Shown here in pieces: positions 46,739 through 57,715 of a stretch of 64,000 bases of DNA. The notes below the pieces were generated by a model. It saw nothing but the letters and a program-made list of their open reading frames with translations, was not told the origin of the DNA and did no database searches. Position numbers and translations under genes: made by a program. Source of the DNA: Priapulus caudatus (taxonomy: Eukaryota > Priapulida > Priapulimorpha > Priapulimorphida > Priapulidae); NCBI RefSeq assembly GCF_000485595.1, contig NW_014577201.1, forward strand, positions 126,482 to 190,481, written 5' to 3'. Numbering within the stretch: the first letter of the stretch is position 1; each line of letters opens with the position of its first letter.

Positions 46739-47170
46739 TTCGAGTCTCGCCCGCGAGACTCGACCAACTCTCGGCCGCAGCCTCATCAGTAGCGTATTCC
46801 GTACTCACGGGTGTTTCCCGTGGCCGGGGGCCTCGGGTAAACCGAGGCTACCCGTTACGACGGGGCGTGCTAGAGTCTATGCGGAGCATCTCCACGCATG
46901 CCTCTAGTCTACCACTGCGGTGCCCGGTCGGTAGATATCTCCTCAGAGTAGTGCGGCGTTAACCGCTCACTAACTTTTCAGACCGTCTCACTGCTACTCG
47001 TACGACAGCCGTCAAGCGTTGTCGCAGAGATTCCTGTGCGTTTGCGCGCACTCCGCGGGAGAAAGCAGGAGAGCGAACGGACGGCGGCGCGGGGACGGCT
47101 GACGCGTTGCTTCGTAACCGCACTCACAACCGCGGATATCCTGCACTGCTGCTGATTCCGTGTCCCGGCC
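46739..47170 (-). other. Gypsy 3' untranslated region, left part
   Basis: GC-rich sequence, no frame assigned. It ends at the insertion point of the nested MITE. Confidence 0.5.
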
Positions 47171-47402
47171 GCGAAATTTTTTTTCCCACGAGAGTTCCGG
47201 ACCCCAGCCAATCAGCGCACTCCATTCACTCGACTACCTCGAAGCAACAATGCAAAATTTATACAACCTAACCCTAACCCTAAACCTAACCCTAACCCTA
47301 ACACTAACTATAATACAACCAGGTCCGTCTTATATACGCACCATATATTACAAAACACTATCTGTGGTGGGTCCGGAACTCTCGTGGGAAAAAAAATTTC
47401 GC
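47171..47402. mobile_element. Nested MITE, 232 bp, 34-bp perfect TIRs, 9-bp target duplication
   Basis: Both ends are perfect 34-base inverted repeats starting GCGAAATTTTTTTTCCCACG. The element is flanked by GTCCCGGCC on the left (47162-47170) and right (47403-47411). The host repeat TGTCCCGGCCTCGG is present uninterrupted elsewhere in the region, so the duplication is a true target-site duplication. Nine-base duplications are typical of Mutator-like elements, among others. The loop holds CCCTAA-type repeats at about 47267-47308. Confidence 0.9.
47267..47308. repeat. Interstitial telomere-like tract inside the nested MITE
   Basis: About six CCTAAC units with CTAAAC and ACACTAAC variants. Confidence 0.9.
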
Positions 47403-49121
47403 GTCCCGGCCTCGGGGTTCCTGCCGAGGCCAAGCGATTCCATGTCCCAGGCGACCCGGGGCTCCTGCCGAGGTCAAGGTATTCCGTGTCCCGGCCTTGG
47501 CGAGCGGTGAAGTCGCCTGCTTCTAAGTCCTGGCAACTCAGCGCGGCTGCCGAGGTCAAGGGATTCCGTGTCCCGGCCTCGGCGAGCGGTGAAGTCGCCT
47601 GCTTCCGTGATTCCAGGTCAATGGGTTGGTGCCTGTGTGCTTATCCGCCAGCGGTCACCTGAGTGTGAGTCAACTCAGATTGATGGCTGGAAATAGAGAT
47701 TCACTGGAGGGGTGAGGTATATGTGGGAACAACCATCATGCAGGGGAGAGACTACCGCTCCCCTTACCTACATACATGCAGTTCTACATATTCACCCCGC
47801 CGAGCTTGCGGCACCACGTGAACTCCACCGGCTATTTTCGTGCCTACCGAAACAAGCTGCTACCAGCCACGGGCCCCGCGCATGCGAGATGAGCAATAAC
47901 TTGTACACAGTACATACGTGCTTAAACTCTATGCCTACGGGAATAAGCTGCCACCCGATACGGGCCCCCGTGCATGCGAAATAAGCAATAACCTGTACAC
48001 AGTACATACGTGCTCAAATGCCCATGCCAACGGAATCAGCCACTGTAGCTAGTGCTTTACGCTCTATAATTTCGAGCAAGGAAAAATACGGATTACACTG
48101 CACTAACGACGTATTGCGGTGAAAGCGTAGTGAGGGGTCCGGGGATATACAGAACCCGGGCGCCCACAATATCATGCACAAATAGCGAGATATGGGCCTT
48201 ATGCTGCCAATACCCCCGGAAACACAGGAGACAAGCTATGCCCGTATTCGTTAACCTTGCTCACTATATAGCTTCCCACCGTGGGAGTAAGACGTTTAAG
48301 CACGCCCTTTCTCCCACCCGCGTTTGCCTCCGCGGGTTGTACGCTCTGCTTACGACCGACTACTTACCAGGCGCTGTATTCCGTCGAGCCATCATCGATA
48401 TCGTACAGGGGGCGATGGTTTTTGGGGGTGCTCCGCCTTCTGCCAGCTCGGGGCGAAGTAGACGAGCACTGTCTACTCACCCAATCCCGCCGGCCCATTC
48501 CCCAGCGGCGCGGCGAACGCCGCTGACGGTCGGGGTCGTAAACCCCGTCCGTGCTCGGTACCTATATTGCCACTCGTAGCGTCGACGAGGAAGCGTACCC
48601 AGTCACCTGCACGATTCGTCTAAGGAATGGAACCTGGAAATAGCACGCGTGCGCATTATGTATGCCATCACCTCCGCCATCCGGCGGCGGTACGTAGGTT
48701 GTAGTGTATTGACCGGCAACACTGCTACACGTACACACTTATTGGGTGGGGTTACAGACTGCACAGATTTACCCTAGACCGTGGCGGGTGCTCGGCACCC
48801 GGTCTGACATACCTGCGTAGCCTCACACTGGGAGGAGGGTAACTCTTACCTGATGCCTCCCCGTTCTCCCGGCTCGTGGCGGGTAGCGAACACTAAAGGA
48901 TGCTCCCGGAGCTCGGGGAAACAAAAGATCCCACGCTCAGCATTGACATTACGGCTCTCCGTGAACATGCCGGAAACGTTGCACGGGGCAGCCAATGCAC
49001 GTGCATCGCCATGCTCCCCTGTCCTTCGCTACGTGGAGAGTCCAACTCTCCTTACCTCAGCTTGACATTCACGTCAGGTTCGGCACATGATACGTCCCTG
49101 CTGGTTGCCACGTCGACCCCC
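47403..49121 (-). other. Gypsy 3' region, right part, with tandem duplications
   Basis: No protein recognised. Two local duplications are visible: a roughly 95-base unit around GATTCCGTGTCCCGGCCT and GCGAGCGGTGAAGTCGCCTG (about 47470-47610), and another of about 95 bases around AATAACTTGTACACAGTACA (about 47846-48030). Open frames up to 149 codons on the plus strand run against the element and are unlikely to be genes. Confidence 0.55.
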
Positions 49122-50110
49122 TCATGCTAACGTGTCTTGGTGGGAGATGCTTCCCCGGAATGGCGGCTTGACACGTTTGTCATAATACCGTTTCTGCCTC
49201 TCCGCCGCTCTTCCCAATTGCGTACGCGCGTGCTGATGCGCCGCACGAATGGACTGTCTCACCCAATCAACATACTCCACCAGACAAGCCGGATCTTCCA
49301 GTCCCGGTAAGCAGTCGAACATGAGGTTCACCGGCAATCCGACCTCACGACCGAACACCATGAAGTTCGGACTCACCCCCGTACTCTCCTGAGGTGTACT
49401 ACGGTACGCTGCCACAACGAAAGGGAGGTGTACATCCCAGTCGTTTTTCTGCGCGTTTCCGACCTTTGCCAGCATATCCATAATGGTACGGTTAAGTCTC
49501 TCAACTAGCCCGTCCGACTGCGGATAATACGGCGTCGTGCGGGTCTTGTAAATTTCGATGAGCTTGCAGATCTCCGTAAACAGCTTTGCCTCGAAAGACC
49601 TACCCTGGTCGGAGTGTAACTGGCGGGGCCAACCGAATCCCACGAACAGCTGCGTCACCAGGCACTCGGCCGCGGTTTGCGCTGTTTGATCGGGAACAGC
49701 ATATGCCTCCGCCCACTTAGTGAAATAATCACAAGCGACTAGCGCATACTTGTTCCCGCTCCCGGTGGAGGGCAGCGGCCTGACGAAGTTGATGGCCATC
49801 CTCTCCCATGGAGCGCCGATAGACTGCTGTTGTAACCCCGCTGGCTTCCTGTGCGCACCCTTACGTCAAGCGCAAATTTCGTACTTTCGGCACCATCGTT
49901 CAACATCCCGACGAGCTCCTGGCCACGTAAAGTGTTGCAGGACTCGAGCGAGAGTTTTACGATTTCCGAAGTGTCCCGTCATCCTCCCGCCGTGCAAGAG
50001 CTCCAAGAGTTCCTCCCGCAGGCGCGGCGGGGCTATGAGGAGGAATCTGGTGTTTCTGGGAGCGTACCTCGGGGTCCACGTCTGATAGAGTAAGCCTCTG
50101 CGTACTCTTA
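49122..50110 (-). pseudogene. Gypsy integrase, interrupted
   Basis: On the minus strand an HHCC zinc-binding region (His-containing LHGGRMTGHFG, then QHFTWPGARRDVERW) is followed by the catalytic core. Asp in VACDYFTKW, Asp in LHSDQGRSFE and Glu in DGLVERLNRT give the DDE triad, and PYYPQSDG is the usual Gypsy motif. An in-frame TGA at 49866-49868 falls in the zinc-binding domain, where one cysteine of the second pair is also replaced. After KRYYDKRVKPP the frame departs from the family pattern, pointing to a further frameshift. From the ATG at 49799 a 225-codon frame remains. RNase H and reverse transcriptase are missing upstream. Integrase inserts the cDNA copy into host DNA; this one is almost certainly dead. 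Confidence 0.88.
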
Positions 50111-50427
50111 GACGGTCCCATCGCTCTCAGTACCTTTTTCTCTCCCAAGACTTATCGGCCAGCACAGAGTACGAGGGCTGGTCTACGTACTCCTGCTTTA
50201 GCTGGCGGACCCGCCGGATGGTTGGATCCTCCTCCTGCTATTGCTGCACTTGCTTCGTCGTCCAGCGACAGAGCGTTTCATCGGCAGGGCCTCGGGCTCG
50301 TGGCTGCACCCGTGGTCGAACGAGGGCTTAGGGCACTCGTCCCCTAGGCCTCTGCACTACCCGGATGGCCGGCCACTTCTTACACGGATGGCCGGGCCCA
50401 ATGGCCATGCGCCCCACAGCGGAAACA
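50111..50427 (-). other. Deletion junction between Gag and integrase
   Basis: Just after the Gag stop (minus strand) the DNA encodes CFRCGAHGHW, the start of a CCHC zinc knuckle lacking its last Cys. Within about 150 bases the sequence has already reached the RNase H/integrase linker (IRRVRQLKQEYVD-like). Protease, reverse transcriptase and most of RNase H, normally about 2 kb, are absent. Confidence 0.7.
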
Positions 50428-51516
50428 CTACCCGCCTCCGGATGCCTCATCATCTCGCCTTCGTGTCGGCCGTGAGACTCCAGAGGATTGGGGTCGAGCC
50501 CCGAGTTCCTCCCAGACTAAATCCCGCACCAGCTGTGTGAGACTGCGGAAGTCTTCGGGCTTAAGCCCCGTCCTCTCACTCGCCGCGGCCGCCAAGTGTC
50601 TCCCTCGCGTCGGCGTCTCCGGACACTGCACTCGGGACTCCGAGGTGCTGACTACCACCCGTACGTCCGGTCTGCGGGATACTGATGGCCTGGCCGAGCG
50701 CATGATAAATTTATACTGGTCGGCTGCCCGTGCTGCGCCTTCCGCTGTGCCGTCGTCGTTTCCCATGATGTAAACTTTCTGGGCTCCGTCAGTGATGGAA
50801 CGGAGGAGATGCCAACGGGCTCGACGGCTGCACTCCACGCGGCTTATGCCTACTTCGGCTCGGCTGACGAGCATAGTGAGCTCCCTGGCGAATTCCAACC
50901 AAGTCTCACCATGACGCTTTCTTCGCTCATCTAAACGGAAGTGGTGCTCCAGTTCCGACCCCAACGGCTGCAGAAGTTCTTGTAGCGCTTGCCTGATGTC
51001 CTCCTCGGTGGCCCCGGGACTGCATTCAAACAATACTGCCGACGCCGGATAATCGAGGGCGCCGGCCAACTGCGCAGCCCTCTCGCTGCGGTTCCACTTA
51101 TTGTGGTAAGCAACGACATCAAATTGGCCGAGAAACGCTTCCAGCGGCACATCCCTTCTGCCGTTGTAGATGCATATCTTCAGGCGTTCCCTTTGCTGCA
51201 CAGCCGGTGTGCGGATTGCTGCCCACTCCGGTGTCGTTGGCGTCTGGTCTGCTGGTAGCCGAGGAAACGGGCTCGATTCGGCCGCTCCATGATCAGGTAG
51301 GTATACCCAATGTCCAGTCCCCGTTTGACTCGGGGGCGGACGTTCCTGCTTCCAACAGGAAGAGGGCGTGCCAACAACCGGCAAAGAAACAGCGGCTGTT
51401 TCTTCAGGAGGTCTAGCACCACGTTCCGCTACAGGTGACGCCGGACGACGGGGCAACGAAGTTGCTCTCCGCGCTCTCCGACTTCTCACCTGCATTGCAC
51501 GGGTAGCCATGGGCAT
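50428..51516 (-). CDS. Gypsy Gag-like protein, 362 codons, ends at a premature TAG
   Basis: A basic, Ala/Arg-rich N-terminus is followed by a retrotransposon Gag capsid-like domain (about residues 125-270). It includes the LEAFLGQFDVVAYHNKW motif, an AAQLAGAL helix, and the HGETWLEFARELTMLV and EVGISRVECSRR segments typical of Gypsy capsid. The frame stops at TAG just before the zinc-knuckle codons, which continue in the same frame, so the stop probably cut an originally longer Gag. Gag assembles the particle that packages element RNA. The frame is otherwise uninterrupted, unlike the integrase. Confidence 0.8.
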   Translation of the reverse strand: MPMATRAMQVRSRRARRATSLPRRPASPVAERGARPPEETAAVSLPVVGTPSSCWKQERPPPSQTGTGHWVYLPDHGAAESSPFPRLPADQTPTTPEWAAIRTPAVQQRERLKICIYNGRRDVPLEAFLGQFDVVAYHNKWNRSERAAQLAGALDYPASAVLFECSPGATEEDIRQALQELLQPLGSELEHHFRLDERRKRHGETWLEFARELTMLVSRAEVGISRVECSRRARWHLLRSITDGAQKVYIMGNDDGTAEGAARAADQYKFIMRSARPSVSRRPDVRVVVSTSESRVQCPETPTRGRHLAAAASERTGLKPEDFRSLTQLVRDLVWEELGARPQSSGVSRPTRRRDDEASGGG

Positions 51517-51529
51517 AAGTCTAGCTTTT

Positions 51530-51800
51530 TCCCAGGCTATGGGGTGGTGTACTAGCCACCGTTTCCCCCCAACCTACGTAAGGTATGGGTAAGCTGTTGG
51601 CGATGCCAACAAGCGAAACCCAGGAACGATACGCAACTCGAGTTACCCGTGCGCGAAAACGTGAGGTGTGGGTAGAGCTGATGGCGGTGCCAACAAGCGC
51701 AACCTAGTGACGACACGTTAGGTGCTTATGCTATCTTATACTACGGGCACGTTTGCCTTGTGGACTCTCGGAGACGGTTAAACCGTCTACCGAGTGTACA
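51530..51800 (-). other. Gypsy leader with two-copy direct repeat
   Basis: Between the primer-binding site and Gag, a roughly 80-base unit recurs twice (TTGGCGATGCCAACAAGCG and ATGGCGGTGCCAACAAGCG at about 51598 and 51683). Confidence 0.7.
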
Positions 51801-51818
51801 ATCCTAGTCACGGCACCA
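51801..51818 (-). promoter_or_regulatory. Primer-binding site of the Gypsy element
   Basis: Minus strand TGGTGCCGTGACTAGGAT starts one base inside the 5' LTR end; its complement ends in ACCA as a tRNA 3' end does. The tRNA species was not determined. Confidence 0.75.
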
Positions 51819-51819
51819 G

Positions 51820-52676
51820 TGTAACGTTTTTCCCCGTCACGCGGGACCCTCCCACTGTTCGAGCACTGGATTGTACAAGTCACACAAGAACAAACAACAC
51901 AACTCAGTAATGACAGTGTTCACGCCGGGAATAGGCACGGGGCTTTTATTCCGCCCTGGTCAACAGACCAGAGTGGGCATAAAACGGTGCAATATTCCTC
52001 GCAGCGTAAGGCCCGAGTATAGCTAACAAGATACAACTAGGCGCTAGGCCTTACCAAGGCGATTCCCTGTAGAGAGCGGCCAAGTCCGTGCAGCGATCGC
52101 CGGGGGTTGTTGCGGTGATGTACCTTGCGTTGTGCTTCCTCTCTGACTGCCCGGTTCCTGGCCATTGGCTGACTGGTCCACTGGCAGCCTGCCGGTGAAC
52201 TGAACTGCCGGTGCTCTGGGGAGCGCAGTATTTATACGCCTCAAAGCAGGCACGTTAAGTACACACGTGACACGCCACGCTCACGCTTCACGTGAGGGAC
52301 CATGCGACGCTCAAAGCTTCAGATCGTGAGCACGCACAGCACAGCCTTCACACGTGCGACGACTCAGCGGCCAGCTTCACGTACGTAACACGCACGTTCG
52401 GCGTGTCAGACGTGACAGCGCAAGCGCCAGCTTCACACGTGACGACGCCACGCCAGCCTTCACAACGTGACACGCGACGCCAGCTTCAGGCGTCGATGAG
52501 TAAACGGCACAAGTACCCAGCTCGGTTCAAGCGACGTTGTACATTTGCCAACAGCATCGCGGGGATTCGGCCGTACATCAAAACCCATCATCACCCAGAG
52601 GAACGGCTGGCAGACTGCAGGGCGGGTAATACCTCGGTGAATGTGACGCTGCGCAGATTCCGATAATTCCGTTATA
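51820..52676 (-). repeat. 5' LTR (right LTR on plus strand)
   Basis: Begins TGTAACG and aligns with the left LTR. The first half (to about 52255) is clean and near-identical; the second half is full of small indels relative to the left LTR, so the end near GTTATA (about 52676) is approximate. Confidence 0.82.
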
Positions 52677-53235
52677 GTATATAGTATGTATATAGTATAA
52701 CAACGCGCCAGACATTTATAGATCGTCCCAAGTCTCCCGTCCTGACGGGCGGGATCCTCCGTATGACACGCTGCTCGGCTCGGTGCCCCGGAATTAGTCG
52801 CAGAAGGCTCGCGTCGTAATCATTAAAAGCGCTTAGTGCGTAACATAATTCAGCTGCATTAAAGAAATTTGAGCTATCAAGTAAATTACTGCCACAATTG
52901 CGCGTTGTTGTGTGATGGTACTCTGATTCAGCGAACAATAAATTAGGCCACAAAGTCAAGTCTAATTAAATGTGATGCTAATGTTGTAATATACTCGTAT
53001 AATAATAGAAAAAATGTGGAACCCAAATAATATTAAGCATGAATTTGCCTTTATTTTACATGTATACTTTATGAAAAATATCGGTGTGCCGCGACAACAC
53101 ATATCGCAGGCCCGCCACAACTTTTTTCTGTTTGCTCAACTGCGAAAAACGGGATGGACGCATTATTCACAAGGTGCTCCGCTTCTTGGATTTCTCCACT
53201 TGGGACCACTCGTGCGGCCTCTGCTTATACACACA
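52677..53235. other. Right flank of the retrotransposon, nothing recognised
   Basis: AT-rich, no coding signal with family support. Confidence 0.4.
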
Positions 53236-53465
53236 ACATAAACACACCACACACACGCGCGGCGCGCGCACGACACGACATCACACAGCTCACACACACC
53301 ACACACACACAGCACATACCACACACACAGAGCACACACCCGACAGGCACAAGTGTTCACATACACAGCAACACACACGTGGGTGGGGTGCCGCGGCGGT
53401 TGCACACGGCACACACACACATCGACTACACACACACAACACGCAAACCCACAGCACTACACACA
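53236..53465. repeat. Degenerate (CA)n tract
   Basis: CACACACC/CACACAG irregular repeats; associated open frames are artefacts. Confidence 0.9.
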
Positions 53466-54235
53466 AGGGCCTAAATTGGAACCAAAATTTTTCTCAAGCT
53501 TCGGCGCAGGCTACTGCGCCGGTCAGTCAATCCAGTAGCCGGAGATTTTGCTGGTGTAAATCCATGTAGGAGTCTTTCCCAACTTTATATGTTCCATTGA
53601 TATGGTCAATGAATTAATATAGTATATATATACTATATATATATATTAATTGTAATTATATATATATATATGGTCAATGGTCATATATTAAGATTATTAG
53701 TTTTGTGGTTTAATGATCATGTTAGGTTTAAGGTTAGGTGTTAGAGTTAGGGTTATGGTGCATATCATTATAATTCACTAATGTCATTAATTTCATTAGA
53801 TCGATATCCAAAGTTGGAAGACGTCCTAATGTGAGCGTTATGCCGAGATTTCTGTCTATTTCTCTGGATTTTGATTATGAGAAAAACGATTAGGGACGAG
53901 GGTTATTGATTTTTATAATTATGAATTTATTTTTAACGCCGTTTGAGCTGTCATTTCAAACTATATTGATCTTGTTAACACACATTATTCCCCCCCTCCC
54001 CCCATTAGGTAACGGTCCAATTTTTCCCACATTATGTGAACATAACCAATCATTGAAGAAAACCCTAGTGCCTGACTGTATGCCGCGTGATTCCGCAAGT
54101 TCCTAATCACTATTACAGCCGTGGGTCTCGTGACCAACTCGTTAATGAGCTTCACCAACAGGCAAACGAGATGCAGGTTTCATGTAGGCCTATGACGTGG
54201 TAGTTGAGTTTCACACCACAGACGAGCAGCGCGCA
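53466..54235. other. Non-coding; AT inverted run and TTAGGG-like tract
   Basis: An (AT)n region at 53615-53670 with two TATGGTCAATG copies around it, and a degenerate GGTTAGG/TTAGGGTT tract at about 53722-53758. Confidence 0.6.
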
Positions 54236-54832
54236 CGACGGCACGCACACCATACACACACGCTGCGTGTACCATGTGTGGTGTTGTGTGTGTGTGCTGT
54301 TGTGTGTGTGTGTGTTTTGTGTGCGTGTGTGCATGTTTGTGCGTGTTTGTGTTGTGTGTGTGGTGTGGTGTGTGACGTGCGTGCGTGCGTGCGTGCGTGC
54401 GTTGGCGTGTGTGTTGGTGTGTGTGTGTGTGTGCGGTTCGTGCGGTTGTGCGTGGCGTGTAGCGCGCACGTTGTGTGTGTGCGTGCTGTGTGTATGTATG
54501 TGCGTGCCGTTGTGATGTCAGTGGTGTGTGTATGTATGTGCTGTGCGTGTGTTGTTGTATGTCGTGTTGGCGTTGTGTAGCGTTGGCGCGCTCGCATGTG
54601 TGTGGTGCGTCGGCGCTAGTTCGTGGTGCGTGGGTGCGTGGGCCGTGCGTGTGTGTTCGTGCGCGCGCTGCCTATTGTGTGTACTGCGTGTGTGTGCCGT
54701 GGCGTGCGTGTGTGTGTGCGTGCGCGCGCGTATGTGCGTGTATGGTGTGTATGAGTGTGTGTGTGCGTGCGCGCGCAGCGTATGTGTGTGTCATATACTA
54801 TATATATATGTTGTGTGTGTGTGTGTGTGTTG

Positions 54833-54902
<70 letters not shown>

Positions 54903-54925
54903 GTGTGTGTGTGCGTGCTTAGTAA
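54236..54925. repeat. Long GT-rich tract
   Basis: About 690 bases of GTGTGTGC-type sequence, partly (GTGC)n and (TG)n. Cys/Val-rich open frames are artefacts. Confidence 0.92.
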
Positions 54926-55880
54926 CGAGAATCCGTTCGCTGACGCAGCGCACAGTCGCTCTCGCTACGCTACCAGCTGCCTTAATTGCATTAGAGACCT
55001 TATCGATGCCGTTTGGCCGTTCGACGTTTTTAACACCAACGAGGAACAAGATTCGTTTTACTGTTTTGCCTTGCTACAATGTGTATATGTTCAGGCTTTG
55101 CGCGTGCTAGGATGCCATGCTTGAATCTCCTAAGGTATCGGTCATGTTTGTTTATGCGTATATAAACCCGAGTACGCCAACATTTCGCGTGGTTGATATG
55201 TTTTCGAGTTACTTTAGGTGACCATGCTTTCTAACCGAAATCCTATTAGTTCGATAAGCCGGCTGCATCTGCTACAGCTTTGAAAACGTGTAGAAATGCA
55301 CGCTTATTGGAACTACAGCCTTCTGAAAGACAGTTAAAGATAATTCTCAAACCCGTTGCGAAAAGATTTATTGCCAATCTACAGTTGACTAAATGGCGGC
55401 ACTGTTTGTACGAGAACTAAACAGAAAATATTACTACGCGATTACTATCGCTATATTTTTGCGGCGAGAAGAAAATGTTGAAAAATACGCGTACAAAAAG
55501 ATTCATGCAGTCAGGCTCTTGTCTTTCATAACAGACTAAATTACTAAAGCAAACTGCACACACACTTCCTGTACCATAGCACATTACAAATCGCGGAAAA
55601 ACATACATGATGAAAACAGTAACTAAAGGTGTATACAATTTTGAGGAATTCAAATAAGTGAATATTATATTATATAAACATTCATGCCGCCTATGTATTC
55701 CATTTAAGGCACAAATTGCAGTCAAACATTAGTCGATTATCGAGAGAATATGTGATTCATCGAAGCCGCCGACAAAGTTTGTTTCCGAGACACGTGTGAT
55801 GCACGCATGCGTCACAAACGCGAAAATTATAGTATTTCGACAGCGTCTGTCTGACCATTCCGGCTGTCTTTCTATAAAAA
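54926..55880. other. Unique sequence, no confirmed gene
   Basis: All three plus frames are open from the GT tract to about 55105-55125. No frame has a recognised motif or clear splice sites, so no exon is called. The remainder shows nothing. Confidence 0.35.
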
Positions 55881-55881
55881 C

Positions 55882-56173
55882 AACATGTTCTGCTTGCATC
55901 TATGACAAATACGACATACGCCCTATATGCTCTCCTTTGACACTATTTGTCATAGGAAGATTCTTTCTATGACAAATATTGTTGTATGTGTTGTGCGCAT
56001 CATAGGAGTTTAGGAGCGCTTTTATGAACGCAAGCAGCGAATTTCAGCTGTAAAGCGGAACGAAGTTGACTCGCCAATATTTGTCATAGGAAGAATCTTT
56101 CTATGACAAATAGTGTCATAGGAGAGCGTATATGCGTATGTCGTATTTGTCATAGATGCAAGCAGAACATGTT
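55882..56173. mobile_element. Fold-back element, 292 bp, 98-bp inverted arms
   Basis: Arms 55882-55980 and 56076-56173 are inverted copies beginning AACATGTTCTGCTTGCATCT. Within each arm TATGACAAATA and its complement TATTTGTCATAG recur, making nested hairpins. A CCGGCTGTCYTTCTATAAAA direct repeat lies just left (55859-55879) and 25 bases right (56199-56219) of the element. No coding capacity. Confidence 0.8.
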
Positions 56174-56220
56174 ACACATTATACGGGTCGATGTCTACTC
56201 CGGCTGTCCTTCTATAAAAC

Positions 56221-57420
56221 ACCACCTGTCGCCAGATAAGAACTATAGCGCAAGAATACAGACGGGCTCGTTGATAAATCGAGTTAGTCGGCTGCATGTA
56301 GTATTACCCACGCACGACGCTGAATGCATGCCGACAGCAGCAGCGACGAGGCCCCGACGACACGCACGCACATCGCAGCTAAGCTTTAGCTATTCATATG
56401 ACACGTCGTCAGTATACGGAGCGGCGGCTTCGTGCGCTTTGTGTGCGAGTGTGCTGGCGAGATAGCCGCAACGTATACAGGGCACGTATACGTAGCGACG
56501 CGGGTGTATGCGGATAGGCTACGTGCAGATAATAATTATACGCGTGTATATGTGATAGTAGACGCGCAAACATATCAACACGCACACGCATGCATGAGCG
56601 CACACACGCACATATAGATTCATGCACGCACACACGCGCAGCCACACACACACACATATCCTACACATCTCTCTTGTATTTTTTTCACATTTTGCAATAG
56701 TGACCCAACTGATTCATGTATGTTGACAAAAAACGAATGTTCCGCGTGCATCAAACGACTTCGAACCATTGTAGGCTCTGCTGCTGCTGCAGCTGCGGCC
56801 GACTGCTGTAACTCGAAATAACGTCAAAAGTACGCGACAGCGTGCAGGCAGGATAAGTGACGTTCATATTAATGTAATTTGCCGCGTCATGGTGGGATGC
56901 GGCAGCAACAGCATCACGACGAATATGTTTTATATTAATTACGGTCGTAATTAATGAAGATGCTTAAAGTCAACGGGCAACCGACTATTTCCGCGCAAAC
57001 TAAAATATGTGGAGGAAGTTATACACAACGGTGTGATGACGCGGCGAGGTAGAAGGGCTGGTTAAGAAGGCGCACTGTTACCCGACTAAGTACTTCATAC
57101 ATATTCGAGTCTTGTTGAACCGCACTCTAAACCGTATTCCCTCCTACGAGCCTGTGGTAACTAACTCAGCAGCTGCTAAAACCATTTTCCAACTAAACAC
57201 AGAACGCTCGTGGGCACGCACTCGGTAGGTTCGCCGACAGACACCAACGCTGCATGCGATCGGTGTAGAATGAAGTGCATGCGCCGTGGAAATCTCTGAC
57301 GATTCGTGCGATTCGTCACGGAGCGCAGAATTGAACGTCCCACTGCTTGAGCAGAACTCGCCACAATATAGCACATGTCACACGAGGCGTTAAGAGCAAA
57401 CGTGACCAGTATACGCGTAG
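56221..57420. other. Non-coding; CACG microsatellite at about 56575-56660
   Basis: No gene recognised. ACGCACACACGC repeats near 56580-56660 and a CTGCTGCTGCAGCTGC run at 56768-56785. Confidence 0.4.
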
Positions 57421-57577
57421 GCGGTCGAACAACGTGCGAATGCCGGAAGAAGCTGAATTGTTGTCGGCGCTGCATCCTATTCGTATTCTTCCCAATGAGG
57501 CATTTGAAGGACGTGTTGACGTGCGCGTCGACAAAATATCGCCACCTAAACGACTTGAAATTGGCTACGTAGATTAG
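57421..57577 (+). CDS. KCNAB: Candidate last Kv-beta exon
   Basis: From a GTAG acceptor at 57419-57420 the frame needed by the exon at 31375 (third codon base) reads through MPEEAELLSALHPIRILPNE and RVDVRVDKISPPKR to a TAG at 57575-57577. The family C-terminus runs 'QLMENIGAIQVLPKL...HEIDSILGNKPYSKKDYRS': the E-x-L-L...L-x-x-I-x-(V/I)-L-P pattern, a later (V/I)-D-x-I and a basic tail are shared. Against it: similarity is modest, the acceptor has a poor polypyrimidine tract, about six extra residues are implied and the intron would be 26 kb. Confidence 0.4.
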
Positions 57578-57715
57578 TGCAAAGACCTCGGCGATACATC
57601 GCTAGAGCTGCGATTCTACGTCTTACAGCGGAAAAAAAACGAATGATTCCGAGAGTTTATCGAAAGTTACGTGCAATCGCAGTTATCGCACAGTGTCATA
57701 ATCGAGACGCAGCAT
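57578..57715. other. Presumed 3'UTR of the candidate last exon
   Basis: No AATAAA within this short stretch; only an A-run near 57632. Confidence 0.25.

Larger units (their letters stand above)
45836..52676 (-). mobile_element. Defective Gypsy-type LTR retrotransposon
   Basis: The element reads on the minus strand. From right to left: 5' LTR (51820-52676), primer-binding site, leader, Gag frame, a deletion, integrase, an untranslated 3' region with a nested MITE, polypurine tract, 3' LTR (45836-46722). The order Gag-(Pol)-integrase with an HHCC domain and DDE core is that of Gypsy/Metaviridae. Protease, reverse transcriptase and RNase H are absent between Gag and integrase, so the copy cannot move on its own. 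It lies inside the presumed last intron of the Kv-beta gene, on the opposite strand. No clear target-site duplication could be read because the right LTR end is poorly resolved. Confidence 0.88.

Noticed and set aside
48130-48579. 149-codon plus-strand frame considered as an env-like or accessory gene of the Gypsy element
   Set aside because: It runs antisense to the element and lacks signal peptide, transmembrane segment or family motif.
54926-55125. Three simultaneously open plus frames after the GT tract
   Set aside because: No frame has recognisable motifs, a clear acceptor or conservation evidence; openness in all frames points to chance.
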